Shown: positions 15,643-24,404 of the stretch, one piece after another
Layout of the letters: each line of letters starts with the position of its first letter
Position numbering within the stretch: position 1 is the stretch's first letter
Assembly (NCBI GenBank): GCA_018716385.1
Contig: DVJZ01000035.1
Span: 1 to 33,731, forward strand
Direction: 5' to 3'
DNA from: Candidatus Enterenecus merdae
Lineage (GTDB): Bacteria; Bacillota; Clostridia; Oscillospirales; Oscillospiraceae
Length of the DNA stretch: 33,731 bases
Made by a program: the position numbers and the translations under genes
The notes under the pieces: model-generated
Told to the model about the DNA's origin: nothing
The model's input: only the letters and a program-made list of their open reading frames with translations
Database searches by the model: none

Positions 15643-15689
15643 AAAAAAGCGCGCCCCCGCCAAATCGCGCGCCGGCGTTTAGCGGGGGC
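15643..15689 (-). terminator. Terminator of the nfeD-SPFH operon
   Basis: On the minus strand, GCCCCCGC (15689-15682) pairs with GCGGGGGC (15660-15653), with nested GCGCGC complementarity, then TTTTTT (15648-15643). It lies 15 bases after the SPFH stop. Confidence 0.8.
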
Positions 15690-15703
15690 TGGATGGCGGG
15701 GAA

Positions 15704-16684
15704 TCACCCCTTGGGGGTGGGATCTTCGGTATCGAAGATGCCCTTGGCGGTGGCGCACAGGCCGGCCAGGCCCTGAAGCTCGCTGGGGATGATGATCTTG
15801 GTGGCTTTGCCGTCGGCCACCTTCTGCATGGTCTCCAGGGCGCGGATGGTCAAAACCCCCTTGCTGGGGTCGGCCTCATTGAGCAGGCGGATGGCGTCGG
15901 CGGTGGCCTGCTGGACCTTGGCGATGGCCTCCGCCTCGGCCTCGGCGGCCATGATGCGGGCGGCCTTGTTGGCCTCGGCCTCCATGATCTTGGCCTGCTT
16001 GGCCGCGTCGGCCCGGAGGATGGCCGACTGCTTCTCCCCTTCGGCCACCAGGATCTGGGACTGCTTTTGTCCCTCGGCCTGGAGGATGGCCTCCCGCCGC
16101 TCCCGCTCGGCCCGCATCTGCTTCTCCATGGAGTCCTGGATGTCCTTGGGAGGCATGATGTTCTTCAGCTCCACACGGTTGACCTTGATGCCCCAGGGAT
16201 CGGTGGCCTCGTCCAGGATGGCCCGCATCTGGCTGTTGATGTGGTCCCGGCTGGTGAGAGACTGGTCCAGCTCCAGGTCTCCGATGATGTTGCGCAGGGT
16301 GGTGGCAGTGAGGTTCTCAATGGCGCTCATGGGCTGCTCCACCCCATAGGTGTACAGCTTGGGATCGGTGATCTGGAAGTAGATCACGGTGTCGATCTGC
16401 ATGGTGACGTTGTCCTTGGTGATGACGGGCTGGGGGGCGAAGTCCACCACCTGCTCCTTGAGGGAGACGGTCTTGGCCACGCGCTCGATAAAGGGGATCT
16501 TCAGGTGCAGGCCTACGCCCCAAACGGTGCGAAACGCGCCCAGGCGCTCCACCACGGATGCCTTGGACTGCTGCACCACCTTGACGTTGGCCGCCAGGAT
16601 GAGCAGGGCCAGCACGAGGATGAGCACCACCACGGCGATGGCGGCAAACTGGGTGGGGTTGGCGGACAGGGACACAACGGACAT
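15704..16684 (-). CDS. SPFH/stomatin-like membrane protein (QmcA/paraslipin type)
   Basis: A 326-aa membrane scaffold of the SPFH superfamily. One N-terminal transmembrane helix (about residues 12-33) is followed by the SPFH domain (about 35-200; VVERLGAFRTVWGVGLHLKIPF, then the NVTMQIDTVIYFQITDP and YGVEQPMSAIENLTATTLRNIIG segments), an alanine/glutamate-rich coiled coil (190-265) and a C-terminal tail. These proteins oligomerise into large rings and organise membrane proteins or proteases; specific clients are unknown. It follows nfeD by 24 bases on the same transcript, the usual pairing. Start ATG at 16684 has GGAGG seven bases upstream. Full length. Confidence 0.94.
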   Translation of the reverse strand: MSVVSLSANPTQFAAIAVVVLILVLALLILAANVKVVQQSKASVVERLGAFRTVWGVGLHLKIPFIERVAKTVSLKEQVVDFAPQPVITKDNVTMQIDTVIYFQITDPKLYTYGVEQPMSAIENLTATTLRNIIGDLELDQSLTSRDHINSQMRAILDEATDPWGIKVNRVELKNIMPPKDIQDSMEKQMRAERERREAILQAEGQKQSQILVAEGEKQSAILRADAAKQAKIMEAEANKAARIMAAEAEAEAIAKVQQATADAIRLLNEADPSKGVLTIRALETMQKVADGKATKIIIPSELQGLAGLCATAKGIFDTEDPTPKG

Positions 16685-16708
16685 GGGAATACCTCCTCTT
16701 TTTTCTTG

Positions 16709-17182
16709 TTATGGCTGGCCGGACGCCTGGGGGGCGGAGGCGGCGGCCTGCCGAGGCACAGGCTGCACATACACCTTGGCCCCCTCGATGCGCAGGATCT
16801 GGACCAGCTGGCCGGCGGGGATCGGCTGGCCGTCCTGGCTGCGGGCCGACCAGGTGATGCCGCCCACCAGGACCGCTCCGACGCCCTGGATGTTGTCCAC
16901 CGCCTCTATGACCCGGGCCTGCTGGCCGATGAGCCGGTCGGCGTTGGTGGGCTGCACCTGGGTGTTCAGGCACTTCTTGGCCAGGGGGCGCACAGCCAGC
17001 AGGCACAGGATGCTCAGGATGATAAACAGGGTGATCTGGAGCCATAGCTGGCCGCCCAGCAGCGCGCAGATCAGGGCGGCCAGGGCGCCGACGGCAAACC
17101 AGATGGAGGTCAGGCCAACCGACACTGCCTCGCCCACGGCGAAGAGGATCAGCAGCCCCAGCCAGACGAGCATGGGGATCAT
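16709..17182 (-). CDS. NfeD-family membrane protein
   Basis: A 157-aa partner of SPFH proteins. Three or four hydrophobic helices occupy residues 1-66, followed by a soluble OB-fold-like domain (about 80-145; IGQQARVIEAVDNIQGVGAV, GGITWSARS, IPAGQLVQILRIEGAKVYVQP), and a Pro/Ala-rich tail. This is the short NfeD form without the ClpP-class protease domain. It is first in an operon with the stomatin-like gene; the pair is thought to act together in membrane quality control or microdomain assembly. The start at 17182 has GGAG ten bases upstream; the second in-frame ATG, nine bases later, is an alternative. Confidence 0.9.
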   Translation of the reverse strand: MIPMLVWLGLLILFAVGEAVSVGLTSIWFAVGALAALICALLGGQLWLQITLFIILSILCLLAVRPLAKKCLNTQVQPTNADRLIGQQARVIEAVDNIQGVGAVLVGGITWSARSQDGQPIPAGQLVQILRIEGAKVYVQPVPRQAAASAPQASGQP

Positions 17183-17317
17183 GGATGCAACGCTCCTTTC
17201 TGAAATATGTGGGGCCGAAGGGGCGGCCCTGATCCCGCCGGGCCCTTGGGGCGCCGCCGCTCCAGAGCGGCGGCGGGAACCGCGCCCGGCCAGTTAGATG
17301 CGGGATGGGATGAAGAT

Positions 17318-17326
17318 AGTATAGCA
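17318..17326 (-). promoter_or_regulatory. Extended -10 promoter of nfeD-SPFH
   Basis: Minus-strand TGC-TATACT (17326-17318), a TG-N extended -10. No clear -35 was found at 17 or 18 bp. Confidence 0.55.
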
Positions 17327-17378
17327 CAGATCAGGCGGGAAAGCCACCGGCAAAGGCAGACAAAATCCGGGAAAATGA

Positions 17379-17407
17379 TTGCGTGCCGGTCCCGTTTCCG
17401 GTATACT
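17379..17407 (+). promoter_or_regulatory. Sigma-A promoter of the lipid kinase gene
   Basis: TTGCGT (17379-17384), 17-bp spacer, TATACT (17402-17407). Confidence 0.8.
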
Positions 17408-17541
17408 GGGGGAAATCCGTCTGCGTGCTAGATGCAGGCGGGCGGTTTGCGAACGGGCGATGGGACGGTCAATTCGTCCAGATTTGGAGCGTTTTTCCGC
17501 AGGAGGCACGATCTGGGCCGCAGGAGCAAGGAGGGGATGGC

Positions 17542-18486
17542 ATGAAGCACCTGTTCATCATCAACCCCGCGGCGGGCAAGGGGGAGGAGGCGCGCTGGTT
17601 GGATGGGGCCATCCGGGCCCTGGCGTGGGACTGGGAGGTGGTGCGCACCCAGCGGCCGGGAGATGCCTGCCGCCTCGCCCGGGCGGCGGCAGAGACGGAG
17701 GAGGCGGTGCGCATCTATGCCTGCGGTGGCGATGGGACCCTCAACGAGGTGGTCAACGGCGCGGCGGGCTTCCCCAATGCGGCGGTGACCAATGTGCCCG
17801 TGGGGACGGGCAACGACTTTTTGCGCATCTTCGGGCCGGACAGCAAGGCGCTGTTCTCCGACCTGCGGACCCTGGGGGAGGGGCCCCAGGCCGCCTTTGA
17901 CCTGATCGACTGCAACGGCAAGCTGGGCATCGGCACGGTGTGCGCCGGAGTGGACGCGCGCATCGCCGCCGACGTACATAAGTATACCTCGCTGCCTCTG
18001 GTGCGGGGGCTGGGGGGCTATGTGCTCTCCCTGGTGGCCAACGTGCTGTTTAAGGGGATTGCCCGGCCCATGGCGGTGCGGATGGGGGAGCTGGACTATC
18101 GGGGGGAGACGGCCATCATCTGCGTCTGCAACGGCCGGTACTACGGCGGGGGCTTCATGCCGGTGGGGGAGGCCATGCCGGATGACGGGGTGCTGGATAT
18201 GCTGGTGGCGCCCAAGGTGAGCCGGCTGACCTTTTTCCGGCTGGTCAAGCGGTATGCTTCCGGGCGCTATCGGGAGTACCCGGAGCTGATCTGGGACCAT
18301 CACGGGCAGAAGCTGACCTATGCCTCGCTGGACGGGCGGGACGTGGTCACGGTGGTGGACGGGGAGGTCATGCGGGCTCCGGCATTCACCGTCACCCTGG
18401 CCAGGCAGCAGGTGAATTTCTTTTACCCGGCGGGGGCCAGCTACCAGCCCCAGAGCCGGGCAGTCCAGGCGGAGGCGGTTCTATGA
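17542..18486 (+). CDS. Diacylglycerol/lipid kinase family protein (DgkB/YegS type)
   Basis: ATP-dependent lipid kinase, 314 aa, acting at the inner membrane face, probably recycling diacylglycerol to phosphatidic acid. The N-terminal catalytic domain begins MKHLFIINPAAGKG, has the nucleotide-binding GGDGTLNEVVNG and GTGNDFLRIF motifs, and is followed by a beta-rich C-terminal domain with NGRYYGGGFMPVGEAMPDDG, the family signature. Length fits DgkB/YegS (about 300). The start at 17542 is preceded by AAGGAGGGG; an upstream in-frame ATG at 17383 would start before the promoter's -10 and is rejected. The lipid substrate is inferred from family; sphingoid or other lipids are possible. Confidence 0.9.
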   Translation: MKHLFIINPAAGKGEEARWLDGAIRALAWDWEVVRTQRPGDACRLARAAAETEEAVRIYACGGDGTLNEVVNGAAGFPNAAVTNVPVGTGNDFLRIFGPDSKALFSDLRTLGEGPQAAFDLIDCNGKLGIGTVCAGVDARIAADVHKYTSLPLVRGLGGYVLSLVANVLFKGIARPMAVRMGELDYRGETAIICVCNGRYYGGGFMPVGEAMPDDGVLDMLVAPKVSRLTFFRLVKRYASGRYREYPELIWDHHGQKLTYASLDGRDVVTVVDGEVMRAPAFTVTLARQQVNFFYPAGASYQPQSRAVQAEAVL

Positions 18487-18500
18487 CCGGATGTCAGAAT

Positions 18501-18523
18501 GGGCAGATTTTAGCACTCTGCCC
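18501..18523 (+). terminator. Small hairpin after the lipid kinase gene
   Basis: GGGCAGA (18501-18507) and TCTGCCC (18517-18523), no U-run. The loop and right arm carry TTAGCACTC (18510-18518), the exact left half of a CIRCE element, without a right half nearby. Confidence 0.4.
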
Positions 18524-18561
18524 GTGGGGTTATGAATAAAAAATGAATTTTTTAAAATTGG

Positions 18562-18596
18562 CCTCTATTTTTTGAAAATAGGGGTTGATTTTTTTG
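18562..18596 (+). terminator. Terminator-like hairpin whose U-tract contains the groES -35
   Basis: Ten-base stem with one G-T pair (18562-18571 and 18575-18584; core CTATTTT/AAAATAG, loop TTG) followed by TTGATT and a T-run. The TTGATT is also the -35 of the groES promoter, so the lipid kinase terminator and the groESL promoter interlock. Confidence 0.6.
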
Positions 18597-18613
18597 CCAG
18601 GAGAGGGTATGAT
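18585..18613 (+). promoter_or_regulatory. Sigma-A promoter of groESL
   Basis: TTGATT (18585-18590), 17-bp spacer, TATGAT (18608-18613), with CIRCE starting 11 bases after the -10. Confidence 0.85.
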
Positions 18614-18624
18614 CATTCTTGAGC

Positions 18625-18651
18625 TTAGCACTCACAACATTTGAGTGCTAA
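18625..18651. promoter_or_regulatory. CIRCE operator (HrcA binding site)
   Basis: Perfect TTAGCACTC, nine bases, GAGTGCTAA: the canonical CIRCE inverted repeat just after the groESL start site. Heat-shock repressor HrcA is the expected ligand; hrcA is not in this window. Confidence 0.98.
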
Positions 18652-18734
18652 ACCACGAGGGCGGGGATCCGCTGGCGGCGGCCCACGTCTGGAAGCGTGA
18701 ACAGACCAATTTTGCATACGAGGAGGAACTTATT

Positions 18735-19019
18735 ATGACGCTCAAACCCCTATCCGATCGTGTGATCCTGAAAGCCGTGGAAGCGGAGGAGACCACCAAA
18801 GGCGGCATCATCCTCACCTCCAGCGCCAAGGAGAAGCCCGAGATGGCCGAGGTGGTGGCGGTTGGCCCCGGCGGGATGGTGGACGGCAAGGAGATCACCA
18901 TGACGGTGAAGCCGGGCGACAAGGTACTGACCAGCAAGTACTCGGGCACCGAGGTCAAAGTGGACGGCGAGGAGTACACCATCGTCCGCCAGGGCGATAT
19001 TCTGGCGGTGGTGGAGTAA
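18735..19019 (+). CDS. groES: Co-chaperonin GroES
   Basis: Heptameric 10-kDa lid of the GroEL folding chamber, 94 aa, full length. Typical features are the N-terminal LKPLSDRVILKAVEAEE, the mobile loop ETTKGGIILTSSAKEKP, and C-terminal KVDGEEYTIVRQGDILAVVE. The start ATG 18735 follows AGGAGG (18721-18726) by eight bases; an in-frame ATG at 18645 overlaps CIRCE and is rejected. Expression is from the CIRCE promoter. Its last 57 coding bases plus 27 downstream bases recur at 19167-19250, and groEL begins only after an unusually long 362-base gap. Confidence 0.98.
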   Translation: MTLKPLSDRVILKAVEAEETTKGGIILTSSAKEKPEMAEVVAVGPGGMVDGKEITMTVKPGDKVLTSKYSGTEVKVDGEEYTIVRQGDILAVVE

Positions 19020-19045
19020 GACGGCGGAAGCGCCCAAGCCCGCCG
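18962..19045 (+). repeat. groES 3'-end direct repeat, copy 1 (in gene)
   Basis: 84 bp comprising the last 55 bases of sense codons, the stop and the following short hairpin (ACGGCGG/CCGCCGT). It matches 19167-19250 at 82 of 84 positions with no gap, period 205 bp. The differences are 18998 (T versus C, synonymous GAT/GAC) and 19021 (A versus G, right after the stop). Confidence 0.95.
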
Positions 19046-19166
19046 TCCACTTTGGGGCCCCATCTTCAGATGGGGCGGCGTGAAAGCGCCGAAGGCTGAC
19101 GGGATTCACTTCCGTCAGCCGCAAGAAAAAATCTGGGGCCCCCGGGGGGCGAAGCGCCCCGGGGAG
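19046..19166. repeat. Compact multi-hairpin element between the groES 3'-end copies
   Basis: Successive inverted repeats: CCCCATC/GATGGGG (19058-19075), CGGCG/CGCCG (19076-19091), GGCTGACGG/CCGTCAGCC (19094-19120, perfect nine-base arms), and a CCCCGGGG/CCCCGGGG pair near 19140-19164. GGGGCCC occurs near both ends (about 19054 and 19135). The look is of a small palindromic repeat element; whether it recurs in the genome cannot be seen here. Confidence 0.5.
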
Positions 19167-19250
19167 GGACGGCGAGGAGTACACCATCGTCCGCCAGGGC
19201 GACATTCTGGCGGTGGTGGAGTAAGGCGGCGGAAGCGCCCAAGCCCGCCG
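19167..19250 (+). pseudogene. Duplicated groES 3' fragment, copy 2
   Basis: Encodes the last 18 residues of GroES (DGEEYTIVRQGDILAVVE) unchanged, with stop and downstream hairpin, but has no start codon or ribosome binding site and no further groES sequence before it. It is a non-coding remnant or copied tail, 82/84 identical to 18962-19045. Confidence 0.9.
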
Positions 19251-19348
19251 AAAATTGGAAACCGGGTACGGATGGTGCACGGTGCGTTGGGGCTTGCCCG
19301 GCGCAACCCTCATTCCCCCGATTTTCCCATGTCTCACGCAATCTGTAA

Positions 19349-21058
<1,710 letters not shown>

Positions 21059-21229
21059 CCCTTAGACTGGGACCCTTGCTGGATTTGGTCGATAGAATAA
21101 CCAACTATGAGCTCAGGGCAATGGGGCGTAGCTGGAGCAGACGGGCAAGGGAGCGGGGCGGGGTGTTCCTCAAAGAGGCGGAGTGGACTTTGCCCTGACG
21201 GGCTTCCTGCCCCGGCTTCCCCCGACCCG

Positions 21230-21300
21230 GACATGGGCGGGATGTGCGAAGGAAGAAGCGAGACAGAGCAAGGCCCCGCAGCGCAGGCTGCGGGGCCTTT
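21230..21300. repeat. Diverged copy of the groEL 3' end and terminator
   Basis: GACATGGGCGGGATGT (21230-21245) repeats the groEL DMGGM codons at 15/16, preceded by codons that read PAPASPDPDMGGM in frame. The stop is lost. After 24 diverged bases comes a hairpin with arms AAGGCCCCGCAGC and its complement, one base shorter in offset than in copy 1. Confidence 0.65.
21270..21300. terminator. Second hairpin, likely terminator for the importer operon
   Basis: Thirteen-base perfect arms (21270-21282, 21287-21299). In the minus direction it lies 39 bases after the stop of the substrate-binding protein gene and is followed by CTTGCTCTGTCTC. Stem bases differ from the groEL terminator by compensatory pairs. 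Confidence 0.7.
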
Positions 21301-21338
21301 GTCTTGGGATAGGCTTGTTGGGCCTGGGCCGCCCCTGG

Positions 21339-22340
21339 TCAGGCGGCAAACAGCTGGGGATAGAAGGCGGCGGCCATCTGCTCCACGGCGTAGGCCATGC
21401 GGTTGCCAGGCAGGACGCTCTCCAGGGTGATGGTGGCAAAGCGACCCTCCTGGACGCAGGCCAGCTGGGACAGGGTGGGGTTGCTCTGGATTTCCGCAAT
21501 CTTCTCCTCCAGGGAAGGGGCGTCGTAGTCGTGGATGAGGATCACGTCCGGGTTCCGGGCCAGGACCTCTTCATAGCTGACGGTGACCCATTGCTGGCCG
21601 GTGAGGTCGTCAAAGAGGTTGCGCCCGCCGGCCAGCCCGATGAGCAAGGACTCAAAGTTGCTGCCCGAGCAGGTGAACACGCCGGAGCTGCCGCTGTCGT
21701 AGACCAGCACGTCCAGGGGCTGCTGGCCAGCCACGGCGTCCTGCACCGCCTGGATGCGGGCGCGCTGATCGTCCACGAACTGCTGGGCGGCCTGCTCCAC
21801 ACCGAAGATGGCCCCCAGGTCCAGGATCTCCTGGTACTGTTCCTCCAGCGTCGTGGCGGAGTTGACGTAGACTGCCATCCCGTACTGCTCCGCCTCCTGG
21901 ATGTTGCAGCCCGCATCGCTGATCTCCCAGTCCAGGGCGTAGATGAAGTCCGCGCCGCTGGACAGGATGGCCTCCCGGGTGGCGGAGGTGTGATTGAGCA
22001 CCGGAATGGCGTTCACCGCGTCGGCATAGGCCTCCAGGGGGCCCCGGCTGTGGTTGACCAGGGAGCGGCCCACTACCAGATCCCCCAGGCCCAGGGCCAC
22101 GAACAGCTCGGTGCAGTTGGGCCCCAGGGTGAGTACCCGCTTTGGCCGCTGCGTCACCGTGAGGGTGCGGCCATAGTTGTCGAAGCGCATGGGATAGCCG
22201 CTGTCCCCGCCTTGCCCTGCCCCGGTGGCAGAGGGTGTGGCCGCCGCCCCGGTGGAGCCGGGCACGTTTTGCCCCCCGCAGGCGGCCAGGGCGGATAGGA
22301 GCGTGAGCATGGACAGCAGAATACAAACGGATCGTTTCAT
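21339..22340 (-). CDS. ABC importer substrate-binding lipoprotein (iron-complex/cobalamin type)
   Basis: A 333-aa extracytoplasmic lipoprotein that would capture a chelated metal such as a siderophore, heme or cobalamin and deliver it to the permease. The signal peptide ends in lipobox LAAC, with lipidated C21, followed by a Gly/Ser/Thr-rich linker to about residue 48. The TroA/FecB/BtuF fold begins with RPKRVLTLGPNCTELFVALGLGD, a hallmark of this cluster; ALDWEISD and DVILIHDYD lie in the second half. The start overlaps the ATPase stop as ATGA, so translation is coupled. Last gene of a permease-ATPase-binding protein operon. The ligand cannot be told from sequence. Confidence 0.92.
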   Translation of the reverse strand: MKRSVCILLSMLTLLSALAACGGQNVPGSTGAAATPSATGAGQGGDSGYPMRFDNYGRTLTVTQRPKRVLTLGPNCTELFVALGLGDLVVGRSLVNHSRGPLEAYADAVNAIPVLNHTSATREAILSSGADFIYALDWEISDAGCNIQEAEQYGMAVYVNSATTLEEQYQEILDLGAIFGVEQAAQQFVDDQRARIQAVQDAVAGQQPLDVLVYDSGSSGVFTCSGSNFESLLIGLAGGRNLFDDLTGQQWVTVSYEEVLARNPDVILIHDYDAPSLEEKIAEIQSNPTLSQLACVQEGRFATITLESVLPGNRMAYAVEQMAAAFYPQLFAA

Positions 22341-23134
22341 TCAGATTCCCTCCAAGTCTCTGTTTGGACGCCCGCAGGCAGGAAGGTGATGGACGGCCTA
22401 CCGGTCATCGGATGGAGCGCCACCCAGCTGCGCACGCCGTATACCCGGTAGATATTTTCCGGGGTGAGTACCTGTTCCGGGGGGCCCTCCAGGACCACCC
22501 GGCCGTGGCTGAGCACATAGAGGCGGTCGCAGTAGAGCGCGGCCATGTTGAGGTCGTGGATGGCGGAGAGCACCGTGACGTTCAAGCGTTTGATGAAGTC
22601 AAAGATCTGCATCTGATAGCTGATGTCCAGGTGATTGGTGGGCTCATCCAGGATGAAGAAGTCGCTCTCCTGGGCGATGGCCCGGGCAAGGAGCACCCGC
22701 TGCTTTTCCCCGCCGGACAGCTGCCGGTAGTTGCGCCCGGCCAGACGCTCCATGCCCAGGTGCTCCAGGGCGTGGTGGACGATCTGCCGGTCCCGGGGGG
22801 TGTCAACGTCAAACAGTCGCTTGTGGGGGGTACGGCCCATGGCCACCATTTCCTCCACGGTGAAGTCGAAGGGGACCTCGTTCTCCTGCCCCACCACCGC
22901 CAGCTTCAAGGCCGATTTACGGTAGGGCATGGACAGCAGGTCCTCCCCGTCTAAGAAGATCCGGCCCCTGTCCGGGGTCAACCCCCGGTAGATGCTCTTC
23001 AAGACCGTGGACTTCCCGCTGCCGTTGGGGCCGATGAGGCCGACAAACTCCCCCGCATCCACCTGCAAACAGACCTGGGCGGCCGCTTCCTGATCCCCGT
23101 AGGAATAGGTCAGATCCTCCACTTGTAGGCGCAT
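22337..23134 (-). CDS. ABC importer ATP-binding protein (FecE/BtuD type)
   Basis: A 265-aa ATPase that powers the importer. Walker A GPNGSGKST, Q-loop region VVGQENEVPFDF, signature LSGGEKQR, Walker B FFILDEPTNHLD and the switch histidine (AIHDLNMAA) are all present. The family-typical tail (GVRSWVALHP near the end) is intact. The start is placed at ATG 23134, five bases after a GGGGTGA ribosome binding site; GTG 23143 is possible but lies directly on that site. It is between the permease (gap of 13 bases) and the binding protein (four-base overlap). Confidence 0.94.
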   Translation of the reverse strand: MRLQVEDLTYSYGDQEAAAQVCLQVDAGEFVGLIGPNGSGKSTVLKSIYRGLTPDRGRIFLDGEDLLSMPYRKSALKLAVVGQENEVPFDFTVEEMVAMGRTPHKRLFDVDTPRDRQIVHHALEHLGMERLAGRNYRQLSGGEKQRVLLARAIAQESDFFILDEPTNHLDISYQMQIFDFIKRLNVTVLSAIHDLNMAALYCDRLYVLSHGRVVLEGPPEQVLTPENIYRVYGVRSWVALHPMTGRPSITFLPAGVQTETWRESE

Positions 23135-23147
23135 TCTGCTCACCCCC

Positions 23148-24212
23148 TCACGTTTTGCCCCGATGGGACTTTTTCAGCATCCAAAGGAAGATGGGCCCGC
23201 CGATGACCGCGGTCAGCACCCCCACAGGCAGCTCCTCCGGCGCGATCACCAGCCTGGCCGCCACGTCCACCCATACCACCAGGATGCCCCCCAGCAGGGC
23301 CGCGATGGGGAGCACCTTTTTGTGGTCGCCGCCCACCAACAGGCGGGTGAAGTGGGGGACCATCAGCCCCACAAACCCGATGGAGCCGCTGACGGAAATG
23401 GTGACCCCGGCCATCAGGGAGGCCACCAGCACCAGCAGCTTCTGGAGCCTGCGCACATGCACGCCCAGGGCGCCGGCGCTCTCGTCGCCTAAAAGCAGCA
23501 GGTTCAGGCCGCGGTGATTGACCATCAAGACCACCATGCATACCACCAGGACGGCCAGAGGGAGCGTCAGGTAGGCCCACCGCGCCCCCGCCAGGCTGCC
23601 GGCCATCCAGGACTCGGCGTTGTGAAGCCCCAAGGCGTTGGGTGCGCTGAGCGTGATGATGCGGGTGACCCCGTCCATCATCATGGACACGGCCACGCCG
23701 GACAGCAGCAGCTGGGGGATGTGGATCCGGCCCCGGATCCGGGAGATGGCGTATACGAAGAGGATGGTGACGGCAGAGCCCAGGAAGGCGCTGATGGCCA
23801 GGGAGTAGGTCCCCAGGAACGAGAAGGCGCCAAACAGCATCCCAAGGGTGGCAAAGGCCGCCGCACCGTTGGAGACGCCCAGGATAAAGGGATCGGCCAG
23901 ATGATTGCGCACCAGGGCTTGCATGGTGACGCCGCAGACAGACAAGGACGCGCCCACGATCAGCCCCAGGCACACCCGGGGCAGGCGCAGGCCCAACACG
24001 ATGTTCTGCTCCAGTGCCTCCCAGGTCTGGGCAATCCCGCTGCCCAGCACGGGGATCTGATGCAGCAGGATCTTGGCGGTGGTCACCGGGGAGACGGCCA
24101 CCGGGCCCAGCCCGGTGGCCACGATCAAGGTGATCCCCGCAGCGACGGCCAGCAGGGAGAGGATCAAGGGCATATTGGGGGATTGGCGGGGGAAGGGACG
24201 TTTCAGACGCAT
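23148..24212 (-). CDS. ABC importer permease (FecCD/BtuC family)
   Basis: A 354-aa inner-membrane permease with about ten transmembrane helices. The family segments RLPRVCLGLIVGASLSVCGV, then MQALVRNHLADPFILGVSNGAA near the N-terminal third, GSIGFVGLMVPHFTRLLVGGDHKKVLP and AARLVIAPEELPVGVLTAVIGGPIFLWML at the C-terminus are diagnostic. It imports iron complexes or cobalamin as a homodimer with the ATPase. First gene of the operon. The start at 24212 follows GAGGTG by eight bases and is preceded by a structured leader with a consensus promoter at 24365-24393. Confidence 0.95.
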   Translation of the reverse strand: MRLKRPFPRQSPNMPLILSLLAVAAGITLIVATGLGPVAVSPVTTAKILLHQIPVLGSGIAQTWEALEQNIVLGLRLPRVCLGLIVGASLSVCGVTMQALVRNHLADPFILGVSNGAAAFATLGMLFGAFSFLGTYSLAISAFLGSAVTILFVYAISRIRGRIHIPQLLLSGVAVSMMMDGVTRIITLSAPNALGLHNAESWMAGSLAGARWAYLTLPLAVLVVCMVVLMVNHRGLNLLLLGDESAGALGVHVRRLQKLLVLVASLMAGVTISVSGSIGFVGLMVPHFTRLLVGGDHKKVLPIAALLGGILVVWVDVAARLVIAPEELPVGVLTAVIGGPIFLWMLKKSHRGKT

Positions 24213-24358
24213 CTCATGGGCACCTCACCTGGCGAAATCAAAAGCGGCGCACAGCCCTCCTTCAGAAGGGGCTGTACGCCGCTTGGCATACGATGGGAAA
24301 CATCTGGGGTCAGGGTGGGGGAAGCTTCGACTTCCGGACGCCGCTTCTGACAGCGCCG
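24213..24358 (-). promoter_or_regulatory. Structured leader of the importer operon, candidate attenuator
   Basis: About 146 bases of untranslated RNA. A long hairpin, with arms of eight plus seven bases (24242-24284), ends in CGCCGCTT then TTGATTT, terminator-like, 30 bases before the start codon. The left arm AAGCGGCGT occurs twice in the RNA (24346-24338 and 24284-24276), so two mutually exclusive pairings with CGCCGCTT (24249-24242) are possible. A small GGAAG/CTTCC stem lies between. No known riboswitch core was recognised. Confidence 0.5.
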
Positions 24359-24364
24359 CACCCG

Positions 24365-24393
24365 AGTATATCGTAAGGGCCCGGATTTGTCAA
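24365..24393 (-). promoter_or_regulatory. Sigma-A promoter of the importer operon
   Basis: Minus-strand TTGACA (24393-24388), 17-bp spacer, TATACT (24370-24365). It begins 12 bases after the hydrolase stop codon, with no terminator between. Confidence 0.87.
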
Positions 24394-24404
24394 GGCAGGG
24401 GCGG

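Larger units (their letters stand above)
17183..17541. other. Divergent intergenic region between nfeD and the lipid kinase
   Basis: Holds an extended -10 promoter for nfeD (17318-17326), a ten-base-stem hairpin in its leader (17252-17275, loop CCAG) and a consensus-like promoter for the kinase (17379-17407). The kinase leader is about 125 bases with no strong fold seen by eye. Confidence 0.6.

Noticed and set aside
24213-24358. Cobalamin riboswitch in the importer leader
   Set aside because: One stretch near the start codon (GCCAGGTGAGGTGCC) matches the B12-box at about 12 of 15 positions, but it lies over the ribosome binding site and none of the other conserved core segments is present upstream.
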